DNA of 5,858 bases from Spirochaetales bacterium (GTDB lineage Bacteria; Spirochaetota; Spirochaetia; B11-G9): assembly GCA_027077185.1 (NCBI GenBank), contig JALTGJ010000493.1:1-5858 (forward strand), read 5' to 3'. Made by a program: the position numbers and the translations under genes. Positions 1 to 5,157 of this stretch are shown here, piece by piece (within the stretch, counting starts at the first letter, position 1; every line of letters begins with the position of its first letter). Under the pieces are notes generated by a model. The model ran no database searches and was not told the DNA's origin. It saw only the letters and a list, made by a program, of their open reading frames with translations.

Positions 1-70
1 TTAGCTCTTCCGGTACGACACATTGGCGAGCAGGTTGGGTTGCATACCCGACCAGCCCCTGGCTCCAACC

Positions 71-124
71 CCGCTGATCCACCCTGCTTTTTCCGGCTAT
101 CGCCGGGCAGGGCGGGCGGTTTTT
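71..124 (+). terminator. Probable intrinsic terminator of an upstream gene
   Basis: The stretch folds into a long interrupted GC stem: 71-74 with 116-119, 79-80 with 114-115, 82-87 (CCCTGC) with 107-112 (GCAGGG), and 93-97 (CCGGC) with 102-106 (GCCGG) around a TATC tetraloop. It is followed at once by five T residues at 120-124. A GC-rich stem plus a U tract is the signature of Rho-independent termination on the + strand, so a rightward gene probably ends left of the window. The stem carries a five-T bulge at 88-92 and other interruptions, and other pairings are possible (for example GGCAG 106-110 with CTGCC 125-129), so the exact fold is uncertain. Confidence 0.45.
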
Positions 125-146
125 CTGCCACCCTCCCCATGACTGC

Positions 147-166
147 ACTATATAGAGTAGGGTCTG
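147..166 (+). repeat. Degenerate direct repeat A, copy 1
   Basis: ACTATATAGAGTAGGGTCTG matches bases 330-349 at 17 of 20 positions. The two copies lie 183 bp apart, and each stands upstream of one copy of the AGACGCCCG hairpin, so they look like the left ends of two copies of one module. Both contain TATATA, which could serve as a -10 region, but no convincing -35 partner is seen for this copy. Confidence 0.6.
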
Positions 167-174
167 TCGGGCTG

Positions 175-290
175 GACTGAGACGCCCCGGGTAGACTGAG
201 ACGCCCCTGGTAGACTGAGACGCCCCGGGTAGACTGAGATGCCCCCGGGTAGACTGAGATGCCCCCGGGTAGACTGAGACGCCCGGATCG
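175..290 (+). repeat. Tandem array of a 19-20 bp GC-rich unit
   Basis: Five full units and a partial sixth lie head to tail with no spacers. The consensus is GACTGAGACGCCCCGGGTA. Copies sit at 175-193, 194-212, 213-231, 232-251 and 252-271, and the sixth starts at 272. Copy 2 has T for G at 208. Copies 4 and 5 are 20 bp, carry T for C at 240 and 260, and have one extra C. Copies 1 and 3 are identical and copies 4 and 5 are identical, which suggests local duplication. The sixth copy runs into the hairpin at 277-297, whose left arm is the AGACGCCC part of the unit, so several units could compete for the same right arm. Function is unknown. Candidates are an array of protein-binding sites, for example transposase or regulator sites, or a replication-slippage VNTR. 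Confidence 0.9.
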
Positions 291-297
291 GGCGTCT
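277..297 (+). repeat. Perfect GC-rich inverted repeat H1
   Basis: AGACGCCCG (277-285), loop GAT, CGGGCGTCT (289-297): a perfect 9-bp stem with a 3-nt loop, followed by TTTAC. The stem is strong, but three Us make a poor termination tract. Its left arm is shared with the tandem unit. It recurs almost unchanged at 400-420, with flanking identity extending through the downstream CTTTAC. Confidence 0.85.
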
Positions 298-329
298 TTA
301 CGGGTGGGCTTGCGATCAGCTCATGGTTG

Positions 330-349
330 ACTATATAAGGTAGAGTCTG
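330..349 (+). repeat. Degenerate direct repeat A, copy 2
   Basis: ACTATATAAGGTAGAGTCTG is the second copy of the element at 147-166. A single leftover GACTG at 361-365 lies 31 bp from the start of this copy, close to the 28 bp between copy 1 and the first tandem unit. The second module may therefore carry a decayed or unexpanded version of the array. The copy overlaps a possible weak -10 (TATATA, 332-337) for the permease gene downstream. Confidence 0.55.
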
Positions 350-399
350 CAGTATGTATAGACTGCTGTATTGGAAGCAGAGGCGTGCAGATGGAGGAG

Positions 400-420
400 A
401 GACGCCCGGATCGGGAGTCT
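400..420 (+). repeat. Inverted repeat H2 in the permease leader
   Basis: AGACGCCCG (400-408), loop GAT, CGGGAGTCT (412-420): the same hairpin as at 277-297 with one mismatch in the right arm (A at 416). Identity with the first copy covers about 276-304 against 399-427, including the following CTTTAC. It ends five bases before the Shine-Dalgarno of the gene starting at 437. If transcription starts upstream, it lies in the 5' untranslated leader, where it could affect translation or mRNA stability. Confidence 0.75.
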
Positions 421-424
421 TTAC

Positions 425-433
425 AGGAGGAGG
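425..433 (+). promoter_or_regulatory. Ribosome binding site setting the permease start
   Basis: AGGAGGAGG lies three bases before ATG 437. Even counting only the upstream AGGAGG, the spacing is six bases. This strong site decides the start over an in-frame TTG at 371, which has no Shine-Dalgarno and would add 22 Arg-rich residues encoded by the repeat and hairpin region. Confidence 0.85.
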
Positions 434-436
434 ATC

Positions 437-1447
437 ATGTACTTTTTACCGGTTTTTTATACTGTGCTGCAGTTGTTTTCGCTTATTGCGGTTGGTTTCT
501 TTTTAAAGAGATTCGGAGGATGGGATGATAGTTTTTTTACTTCCTTAAGTAAGTTTGTTGTTCGTATTGCACTGCCGCTATACCTTTTTATTAAGGTATC
601 ATCTTCAGATACAAGTGCTATTATGCAAAGTCCAATGTTTCTGTTAGCTGCTGTAATAATAATAGGTTTAGCTGCATTGGTTTCAATTATTACTTTTAGC
701 TTTCTTCCTCTTAAGTCAGATGAGAAAAGAGCTGGTATAGCATTTTCGACCTTTGGAAACGCTGCATACTTTCCATTGAGTGTTATGGAGATCTTTCCTA
801 TAACACTTCCACTTGTATCTGATCTGTTTGGAACAGCTGATCCTACTCTATATGTTGGAGTGTACATTCTTGTTTTTTCTCCATTACTCTGGAGTGTTGG
901 AAATTATCTAATGACAGGAAAAGGCAGGCGTCCTGGTATAAAAGAGATTATTACACCACCATTTATAGGTGTTCTTCTTGGTTTTACTGTTTTACTGTCC
1001 GGATTCAGTCATATAGCAGCAGATCAGAAGCTGCCATTTTTTCATATAATTTCTGCTTTAAGAATGATTGCTTCTCTAACACTGCCCTTAATACTTATCA
1101 GTCTTGGAGCAATGATAGGTAATCTTCATACAAGTAAGGAAAAACCGGGTAAACTACTGTTAATGGCAGGAGCAGCATCCTTTGTAAGATTCTTAATTAT
1201 GCCGGCTCTGTTCTATGGAAGCTATTTTCTGTTTTTAAAGAATTTTAATTTATCTTCCGGGCAGTTGTGGGTTTTGTTTTTGGAAACTCATATACCTCCG
1301 GCTTCCAATTTATCGGTAATGGCAAAGAGTAAGGGTATTAATGAGGATTTTTCTGCTTACACGCTGCTTGTTACCTATGGAGTGTATATGCTTATTTTCC
1401 CATTTTATTTAATGCTGTTTCTGCGATTACCGGGGATCTTGCCCTGA
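437..1447 (+). CDS. AEC-family (auxin efflux carrier-like) permease
   Basis: A 336-residue integral membrane protein, probably a secondary transporter in the inner membrane. About ten hydrophobic segments are visible, near residues 5-24, 34-53, 66-91, 101-118, 138-158, 178-198, 206-229, 248-277, 278-300 and 311-334, in two halves as expected of the AEC fold. Family-like features are the LPLYLFIK region near 46-53, GNAAYFPL at 107-114, the LTLPLILISLGAMIG helix near 224-238, and the broken helix ETHIPPASNLSVMAKSKG near 283-300, which matches the Pro-containing helix in the second half. Bacterial members include MdcF and MleP, linked to malonate and malate, so an organic or amino acid is likely, but the substrate is not determined. 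The start at 437 is chosen for its strong ribosome site. Codon and base use match the downstream genes, not the GC-rich leader. The next gene is 238 bp downstream on the same strand. Confidence 0.85.
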   Translation: MYFLPVFYTVLQLFSLIAVGFFLKRFGGWDDSFFTSLSKFVVRIALPLYLFIKVSSSDTSAIMQSPMFLLAAVIIIGLAALVSIITFSFLPLKSDEKRAGIAFSTFGNAAYFPLSVMEIFPITLPLVSDLFGTADPTLYVGVYILVFSPLLWSVGNYLMTGKGRRPGIKEIITPPFIGVLLGFTVLLSGFSHIAADQKLPFFHIISALRMIASLTLPLILISLGAMIGNLHTSKEKPGKLLLMAGAASFVRFLIMPALFYGSYFLFLKNFNLSSGQLWVLFLETHIPPASNLSVMAKSKGINEDFSAYTLLVTYGVYMLIFPFYLMLFLRLPGILP

Positions 1448-1635
1448 AATAGGAGACGGGAAGCCATAGGAGAAAAAATTGGAGATTGCATAAAAGAATG
1501 CACTTAATTTATGGATAAGGTTCATCGAAGCATCCTTCCTGATTCGGATACCATGCAATTTAACGTTGTTTATTTAATCATAGCAACAAAAAGTGGTATA
1601 AATATTAAAAAATTTGAATAAATATATAAATAATA

Positions 1636-1664
1636 TAGATTTTCTATCTATTTTATTTTATAAT
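1636..1664 (+). promoter_or_regulatory. Possible promoter of the aminotransferase gene
   Basis: A perfect -10 hexamer TATAAT lies at 1659-1664. Seventeen bases upstream is TAGATT (1636-1641), only a 3/6 match to the -35 consensus. It would put the transcript start near 1671 and leave a very short leader that still contains the ribosome site. An alternative is TTGAAT at 1614-1619 with TAGATT at 1636-1641 used as the -10. The rest of the 238-bp gap (1448-1685) shows only weak dyads, such as ATTGCAT 1485-1491 with ATGCAAT 1553-1559, and no riboswitch or clear terminator that I recognise. Confidence 0.3.
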
Positions 1665-1673
1665 ACTGTCCTT

Positions 1674-1679
1674 AAGGAG
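1674..1679 (+). promoter_or_regulatory. Ribosome binding site setting the aminotransferase start
   Basis: AAGGAG ends six bases before ATG 1686. It supports that start over the in-frame TTG at 1614, which lies in A/T-rich DNA without a Shine-Dalgarno and would overlap the likely promoter. Confidence 0.85.
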
Positions 1680-1685
1680 AAAATC

Positions 1686-2798
1686 ATGGATAAGAAACTA
1701 AAACAAATCCCGGAAATCCTGCTTATGGGACCAGGCCCCTCTTGTGTTTACCCTGATGTTTACAATGCTCTTGGTACAAGTGTGTTGGGGCATATGGATC
1801 CTGTATTTATGGATATAATGGATGCAATCAAAGAAAAATTGCAGATCATTCTCAATACAGGGAATCGTTGTACTATCCCGATGTCCGGTACAGGTTCTGC
1901 CGGTATGGAAACTTGCTTTGTTAATATGGTAGAGAAAGATGAATCAGTTTTGATTTTGCAGAATGGTGTTTTTGGCAAAAGAATGGAAGATGTTGCCGGT
2001 CGGCTTGGAGCACAGGTTGATACTCTGGATTTTGAGTGGGGCATGCCTGTAGATGTTGATGTTGTGAAGAAAAAGCTTAAGAGAAAAGACTATGGAATTG
2101 TTGCTGTAGTGCATGCCGAAACATCCACAGGAGTTCTAAACCCTGTAGAGGATATTGGTATTCTATTAAAAGGAAAAAAATCTATATACCTTGTTGATGC
2201 TGTTACTAGTTTGGGTGGGATAGAGGTAAAAATGGATGAATGGGGTATAGATGCCATTTATAGCGGAACCCAAAAATGTCTGTCCTGTCCTCCCGGGCTA
2301 TCGCCTGTTTCATTTTCAGATAAAGCTATTACTAAGCTTAAAAACAGGACAACGAAGGTCCCAAACTGGTATCTGGATCTATCTATGATAATAAACTACT
2401 GGGAAGGGGCAAAAAGAGTATACCATCATACAGCTCCGATAAGTATGTTATATGGACTTTATCAGTCCTTAACACTAATTCTTGAAGAAGGTCTAAGCAA
2501 TGTTTATGCAAGGCACATGGATACTCATAAACTGCTGATTAGGGGGTTGGAAGAGATGGGACTTGAGATGCTTGTTCCTGAACTTCATCGACTTCCTATG
2601 TTGAATTCTGTAAAAATACCAGATGGAATTGATGATGCTGTGGTCAGATCCCGTCTGTTAAAAGAATTTAATATTGAAATTGGTGCCGGTCTCGGACCTC
2701 TTGGAGGGAAAATTTGGCGAATAGGTTTAATGGGGCATACTGCATGTGCTAATAATGTGAATGTTTTTCTTAGCGCACTAAGAAAGTGCCTTATTTAA
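1686..2798 (+). CDS. Class V PLP aminotransferase, AGXT-like (alanine/serine-glyoxylate type)
   Basis: A 370-residue cytoplasmic pyridoxal-phosphate aminotransferase of fold type I, class V, the usual length for alanine-glyoxylate or serine-glyoxylate/pyruvate aminotransferases. The N-terminal LLMGPGPS (12-19) and LGHMDPVF (34-41) are family signatures. SGTGSAGME (67-75) is the phosphate-cradling loop, HAETSTGVL (143-151) and LVDAVTSLGG (169-178) follow, with D171 expected to contact the pyridine nitrogen. SGTQKCLSCPPG (193-204) contains K197, the predicted Schiff-base lysine. YHHTAPISMLYGL (246-258) matches the AGT active-site segment, and GLGPLGGKIWRIGLMG (335-350) contains R345, expected to bind the substrate carboxylate. 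These line up well with human AGT from memory, better than with 2-aminoethylphosphonate transaminase (PhnW). An (S)-ureidoglycine-glyoxylate role (PucG) is possible but unproven. The importer genes follow after 154 bp with their own promoter, so a shared pathway is an inference. Confidence 0.88.
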   Translation: MDKKLKQIPEILLMGPGPSCVYPDVYNALGTSVLGHMDPVFMDIMDAIKEKLQIILNTGNRCTIPMSGTGSAGMETCFVNMVEKDESVLILQNGVFGKRMEDVAGRLGAQVDTLDFEWGMPVDVDVVKKKLKRKDYGIVAVVHAETSTGVLNPVEDIGILLKGKKSIYLVDAVTSLGGIEVKMDEWGIDAIYSGTQKCLSCPPGLSPVSFSDKAITKLKNRTTKVPNWYLDLSMIINYWEGAKRVYHHTAPISMLYGLYQSLTLILEEGLSNVYARHMDTHKLLIRGLEEMGLEMLVPELHRLPMLNSVKIPDGIDDAVVRSRLLKEFNIEIGAGLGPLGGKIWRIGLMGHTACANNVNVFLSALRKCLI

Positions 2799-2808
2799 TT
2801 CGAATAAG
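2775..2808 (+). terminator. Weak possible terminator at the aminotransferase 3' end
   Basis: Two small stems are seen: GCACT (2775-2779) with AGTGC (2785-2789), and CTTATT (2790-2795) with AATAAG (2803-2808), the latter spanning the stop codon at 2796-2798. Both are short, and the T content after them is modest, with five Ts at 2813-2817. Termination may be partial, leaving some readthrough into the importer operon. Confidence 0.2.
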
Positions 2809-2859
2809 AGATTTTTGGAGTAAAATTTATGTATAAATTGTTGGTATATACGAATAATG

Positions 2860-2918
2860 TAAAATTTATTAAAATAAATAAATAAAAAACTTGACAATAT
2901 TTTAACATATGATACAAT
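2860..2918 (+). promoter_or_regulatory. Strong sigma-70-type promoter with UP-like A/T tract
   Basis: A consensus -35 TTGACA (2891-2896) is followed after 16 bp by TACAAT (2913-2918), a 5/6 match to the -10. A 30-base tract made only of A and T (2860-2889) lies directly upstream of the -35, where the alpha subunit of RNA polymerase binds UP elements. Transcription would start near 2925, giving a leader of about 28 nt that ends in AGAAGGAG (2938-2945), seven bases before ATG 2953. This makes the binding-protein gene the first gene of a separately initiated, highly expressed operon. No operator dyad is evident around it. Confidence 0.75.
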
Positions 2919-2952
2919 TTTTTTATAAATAATTATCAGAAGGAGAAAAGGT

Positions 2953-4173
2953 ATGAGAAAAGTTAAGACAATTCTTGTAGTATTGATTGCTTTGGGATTG
3001 ATGTTTGCAATGATCCCATCGGTCTTTGCAGCAGGGGGGAAAGAAGATTCCTCAGCTGAAAGTGTTCCAACTCTGAAAATAGGAATGCTTGGGGTTATGA
3101 GCGGCCAGGCAGCATCGTGGGGGTTGGTATGTAAATATTCTGCCGAGGCAATTGCAAAAATCTACAACGATAAGGGTGGTGTAGATATTGACGGTGTAAA
3201 ATACAAGATAGAGATCATCAGTATTGATACAAAGCAGGATCCTAAAATTGCTGTAACAGGTGCTGAGAGATTAGTTAGTGAAGGCGTTCACTATGTAATT
3301 GGGCCTAATGTTGATAATACGGCAATTAGTGTAATACCTGTTTTTGAAGACGGCGAAGTAATGTATATTCCCTATAGTTTCAATAAGCAGATATATTCAC
3401 CACCTCATGATAATGGTATTTTGGGAATGATTGCTTCCTATCAGAGTGCACCCGCTATCTATAGTTGGCTGGCAGATAACAGAGGAGTTAAATCAATTGC
3501 TTTTATTGCAAGAAATCAGCCGGATCCGCTTAATCAGCGAGCTTCTGGTATAGAGACTGCTAAAGGTCTCGGTCTTAAAATTCTATCCTGGGAAGATACG
3601 TATGAACCAGGGACATCAGACTTTTATCCTGTTATTACTAAAGTAATTAAAACAAATCCTGATCTAATAGTATTATCCGGAGTTAGTCCTGGAGATGCTC
3701 CTCTGATTATGAATGCAGCTCGTGAACTTGGTTATAAAGGATTGGTATCCACAGAAACAAGTGTTGATGCTGCTACTTTAAATCAAATTGCAGGAAATAA
3801 TGCAGATGGTTTTATTTATGTGGGAGGAGCTACTACTCCTGAAATACAGTCACCGGAGATGAAAGAGTTTATAGATGTTTATAAAGATATTGCAGGAGAA
3901 TGGAATGACGAAGCTGGTACAAAAGTTTACGCTTTACCCGCAATTTTATGGGGGATTCAGGAAGCAGGAGCTGCTGCCATAGAAGATATATCTCTCTTTA
4001 AAAAAGCAATTCCTGAAGTTTCGGTGCCTAACCCGTATGTTAAGGGGCATCCTGAGTGGAAATTTGTTGGAATGGGAATGTTTAATCAGCTCCGTCAGTT
4101 GAGTATCCCTATGGTAATCAACATAATGGATGGTGGTAAGGCTAAAGTATTGTTTGTTGGCAGTGTTGAGTAA
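2953..4173 (+). CDS. ABC transporter substrate-binding protein, Leu/Ile/Val-amide type (Peripla_BP_6)
   Basis: A 406-residue exported binding protein for the ABC importer encoded downstream. Residues 1-26 are a Sec signal peptide: MRKVK, a hydrophobic core 6-20, and probable cleavage after V-F-A at 26. There is no lipobox cysteine, so it should be a soluble periplasmic protein. The mature start AGGKE is a style I link to spirochaetes. The two-lobed type I fold is shown by LKIGMLGVMSG (41-51), the IYNDKGGV segment (70-77), DTKQDPKIAVTGAERLVSEGVHYVIGP-like sequence (92-128), SIAFIARNQ (181-189) and the TSDFYPVITKVIKTNPDLIVL region (231-251). At about 380 mature residues it is a little longer than E. 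coli LivJ. The loops that hold the ligand in LivJ (Ser-rich after the first-lobe Gly, and Ala-Thr) are replaced by GPNVDNT (127-133) and YSFNK (141-145), so the ligand may not be a branched-chain amino acid. Confidence 0.88.
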   Translation: MRKVKTILVVLIALGLMFAMIPSVFAAGGKEDSSAESVPTLKIGMLGVMSGQAASWGLVCKYSAEAIAKIYNDKGGVDIDGVKYKIEIISIDTKQDPKIAVTGAERLVSEGVHYVIGPNVDNTAISVIPVFEDGEVMYIPYSFNKQIYSPPHDNGILGMIASYQSAPAIYSWLADNRGVKSIAFIARNQPDPLNQRASGIETAKGLGLKILSWEDTYEPGTSDFYPVITKVIKTNPDLIVLSGVSPGDAPLIMNAARELGYKGLVSTETSVDAATLNQIAGNNADGFIYVGGATTPEIQSPEMKEFIDVYKDIAGEWNDEAGTKVYALPAILWGIQEAGAAAIEDISLFKKAIPEVSVPNPYVKGHPEWKFVGMGMFNQLRQLSIPMVINIMDGGKAKVLFVGSVE

Positions 4174-4201
4174 TATAAATAAGTTGCGTAATTAATATTT
4201 T

Positions 4202-4240
4202 ATAAGGGAATGGTGGTAGTAGATTTCCACTTTCCCTTAT
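4202..4240 (+). other. Intercistronic stem-loop between binding protein and permease genes
   Basis: ATAAGGGAA (4202-4210) pairs perfectly with TTCCCTTAT (4232-4240). After a small internal loop, GTGG (4213-4216) pairs with CCAC (4227-4230) around a 10-nt loop, giving 9 + 4 bp. No T tract follows (next bases GTTAGAGG), so it is a poor terminator. It more likely protects the 3' end of the upstream message from exonucleases or reduces readthrough, as is common after binding-protein genes. It ends four bases before the Shine-Dalgarno of the next gene. Confidence 0.7.
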
Positions 4241-4243
4241 GTT

Positions 4244-4251
4244 AGAGGAGA
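4244..4251 (+). promoter_or_regulatory. Ribosome binding site setting the LivH-type start
   Basis: AGAGGAGA sits five bases before ATG 4257. It makes the in-frame ATG at 4239 unlikely, because that codon overlaps the right arm of the intercistronic stem-loop and lies upstream of this site. Confidence 0.8.
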
Positions 4252-4256
4252 GTCTG

Positions 4257-5117
4257 ATGGTTGTTCAGATGTTGGTAAACGGATTAGTCCTGGGATCTGT
4301 GTATTCACTTATTGCGCTTGGTTTAACGATGGTATTTGCTATTATGAATGTTTTAAATTTTGCACATGGACAGATGTATATGCTTGGCGGATTCGTGGTT
4401 TATTATTTTTTTGGTGTATTAGGACTCAATTATTTCTTTGCTTTACTAATGGTTATTCCTATTTTGAGTGTTGTTGGTATTGGCTTTGATGCGGCCTTCC
4501 GGCGGGTTAGAAGGCAGGGCGGAAGGGAAGAAAGTTCTATGCTTCTGGCAATGGGACTTGCTTTGCTTTTGGAAAATATCGTATTGCTTACTTTTGGCGA
4601 GAAGTCAAGAGGAGTTCCTCAGCTTATAGGAGGGTCCCTTGATTTATTTGGTGCACACATGCCTGCAGAAAGAATTCTAATAAGTCTTATCTCTGTGGTT
4701 TTTATTGTTCTTTTGATTCTTTTTATACAGAAGACAAAAGCAGGCAGAGCTCTAAGAGCCCTTGCACAGGATAGGGAGGTGACTTATCTGCAGGGTGTGA
4801 ATGTTAAAAGAGTTTCCATGCTTGGATTTGCTTTGGGTGCATCATTAGCCGGTCTTTCCGGAGGTTTGCTGGCACTGGTATTTCCGATTTTTTCAGGATC
4901 AGGAACAGCAATTACTACAAAAAGTTTTTTGATGATTCTAATAGGCGGAGCAGGAGTTGTTCCCGGGGCTATTGTGGGAGGTTTTATTTTAGGTATTTTA
5001 GAATCTTTTGGATACGGTCTTATAGCTGGTTCGATGACATATTTGGTTATATTCGTAGGAGTTATTCTCTTACTCATTTTTCGACCGCAAGGTGTTATGG
5101 GAAAACCATGGGGTTGA
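4257..5117 (+). CDS. LivH-family ABC importer permease
   Basis: A 286-residue inner-membrane subunit of a branched-chain-amino-acid-type ABC importer, near the usual LivH length. The N-terminus VNGLVLGSVYSLIALGLTMVF and the following NFAHGQMYMLGG (34-45) match the LivH signature closely. About eight hydrophobic segments are visible, near 6-30, 38-58, 60-78, 95-113, 140-157, 187-211, 222-248 and 258-275. The cytoplasmic loop RALRALAQDREVTYLQGVNVKR (about 164-185) is the EAA-like segment that should dock on the ATPase, and the protein ends in the typical RPQGVMGK (276-283). It pairs with the LivM-type subunit whose gene starts 40 bp downstream. The gene is 83 bp after the binding-protein gene, separated by a stem-loop. 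Substrate cannot be read from the permease. Confidence 0.9.
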   Translation: MVVQMLVNGLVLGSVYSLIALGLTMVFAIMNVLNFAHGQMYMLGGFVVYYFFGVLGLNYFFALLMVIPILSVVGIGFDAAFRRVRRQGGREESSMLLAMGLALLLENIVLLTFGEKSRGVPQLIGGSLDLFGAHMPAERILISLISVVFIVLLILFIQKTKAGRALRALAQDREVTYLQGVNVKRVSMLGFALGASLAGLSGGLLALVFPIFSGSGTAITTKSFLMILIGGAGVVPGAIVGGFILGILESFGYGLIAGSMTYLVIFVGVILLLIFRPQGVMGKPWG

Positions 5118-5157
5118 GATACTTCCTGTTTGGAATAAAATTTTGGAGTAATAAACT

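Larger units (their letters stand above)
1..436. other. GC-rich gene-free region with nested repeats
   Basis: No convincing coding region is seen here. Frame 1 is open from base 1 to a stop at 178-180, but it has no start and its translation is low-complexity Pro/Gly/Arg-rich. Frame 3 closes at 75-77. On the minus strand only a 14-codon ATG frame (45 to 1) exists, preceded by an in-frame stop at 97-99. G+C by hand count is about 252 of 420 (60%), far above the genes that follow. The region holds a terminator-like fold, a tandem array, two related hairpins and a duplicated 20-bp element, each listed separately. A weak promoter for the permease gene could lie at 310-337 (TTGCGA, 16 bp, TATATA), but it matches consensus poorly. 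The region could be the end of a foreign element, a lineage-specific intergenic repeat, or a recombined junction. Confidence 0.75.

Noticed and set aside
1..96. Minus-strand open frame ending at base 1
   Set aside because: It is bounded by a stop at 97-99 and has only a 14-codon ATG frame, with no ribosome site or recognisable domain.
1..180. Open frame 1-180 on the + strand as the tail of a gene
   Set aside because: The translation is low-complexity and resembles no family, and it runs through the terminator-like fold. High GC alone makes chance open frames likely.
175..290. CRISPR array
   Set aside because: The units are contiguous with no unique spacers, are only 19-20 bp, and no cas gene is near.
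147..297. Insertion-sequence terminus with multiple transposase-binding repeats
   Set aside because: Repeated end sites occur in some IS families, but no transposase gene, target-site duplication or matching opposite end is visible, so it is left only as a hypothesis.
277..301. Hairpin H1 as an intrinsic terminator
   Set aside because: The stem is strong, but only three Ts follow before ACGGG, and no gene ends just upstream.
371..436. N-terminal extension of the AEC permease from a TTG codon at 371
   Set aside because: No Shine-Dalgarno precedes it, the added 22 residues are Arg-rich and come from the GC-rich hairpin region, and a strong ribosome site supports ATG 437.
1614..1685. N-terminal extension of the aminotransferase from a TTG codon at 1614
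   Set aside because: The DNA is A/T-rich promoter-like sequence without a ribosome site. ATG 1686 has AAGGAG at proper spacing and gives the usual family length.
4239..4256. LivH-type start at ATG 4239
   Set aside because: The codon overlaps the right arm of a stem-loop and lies upstream of AGAGGAGA, which fits ATG 4257.
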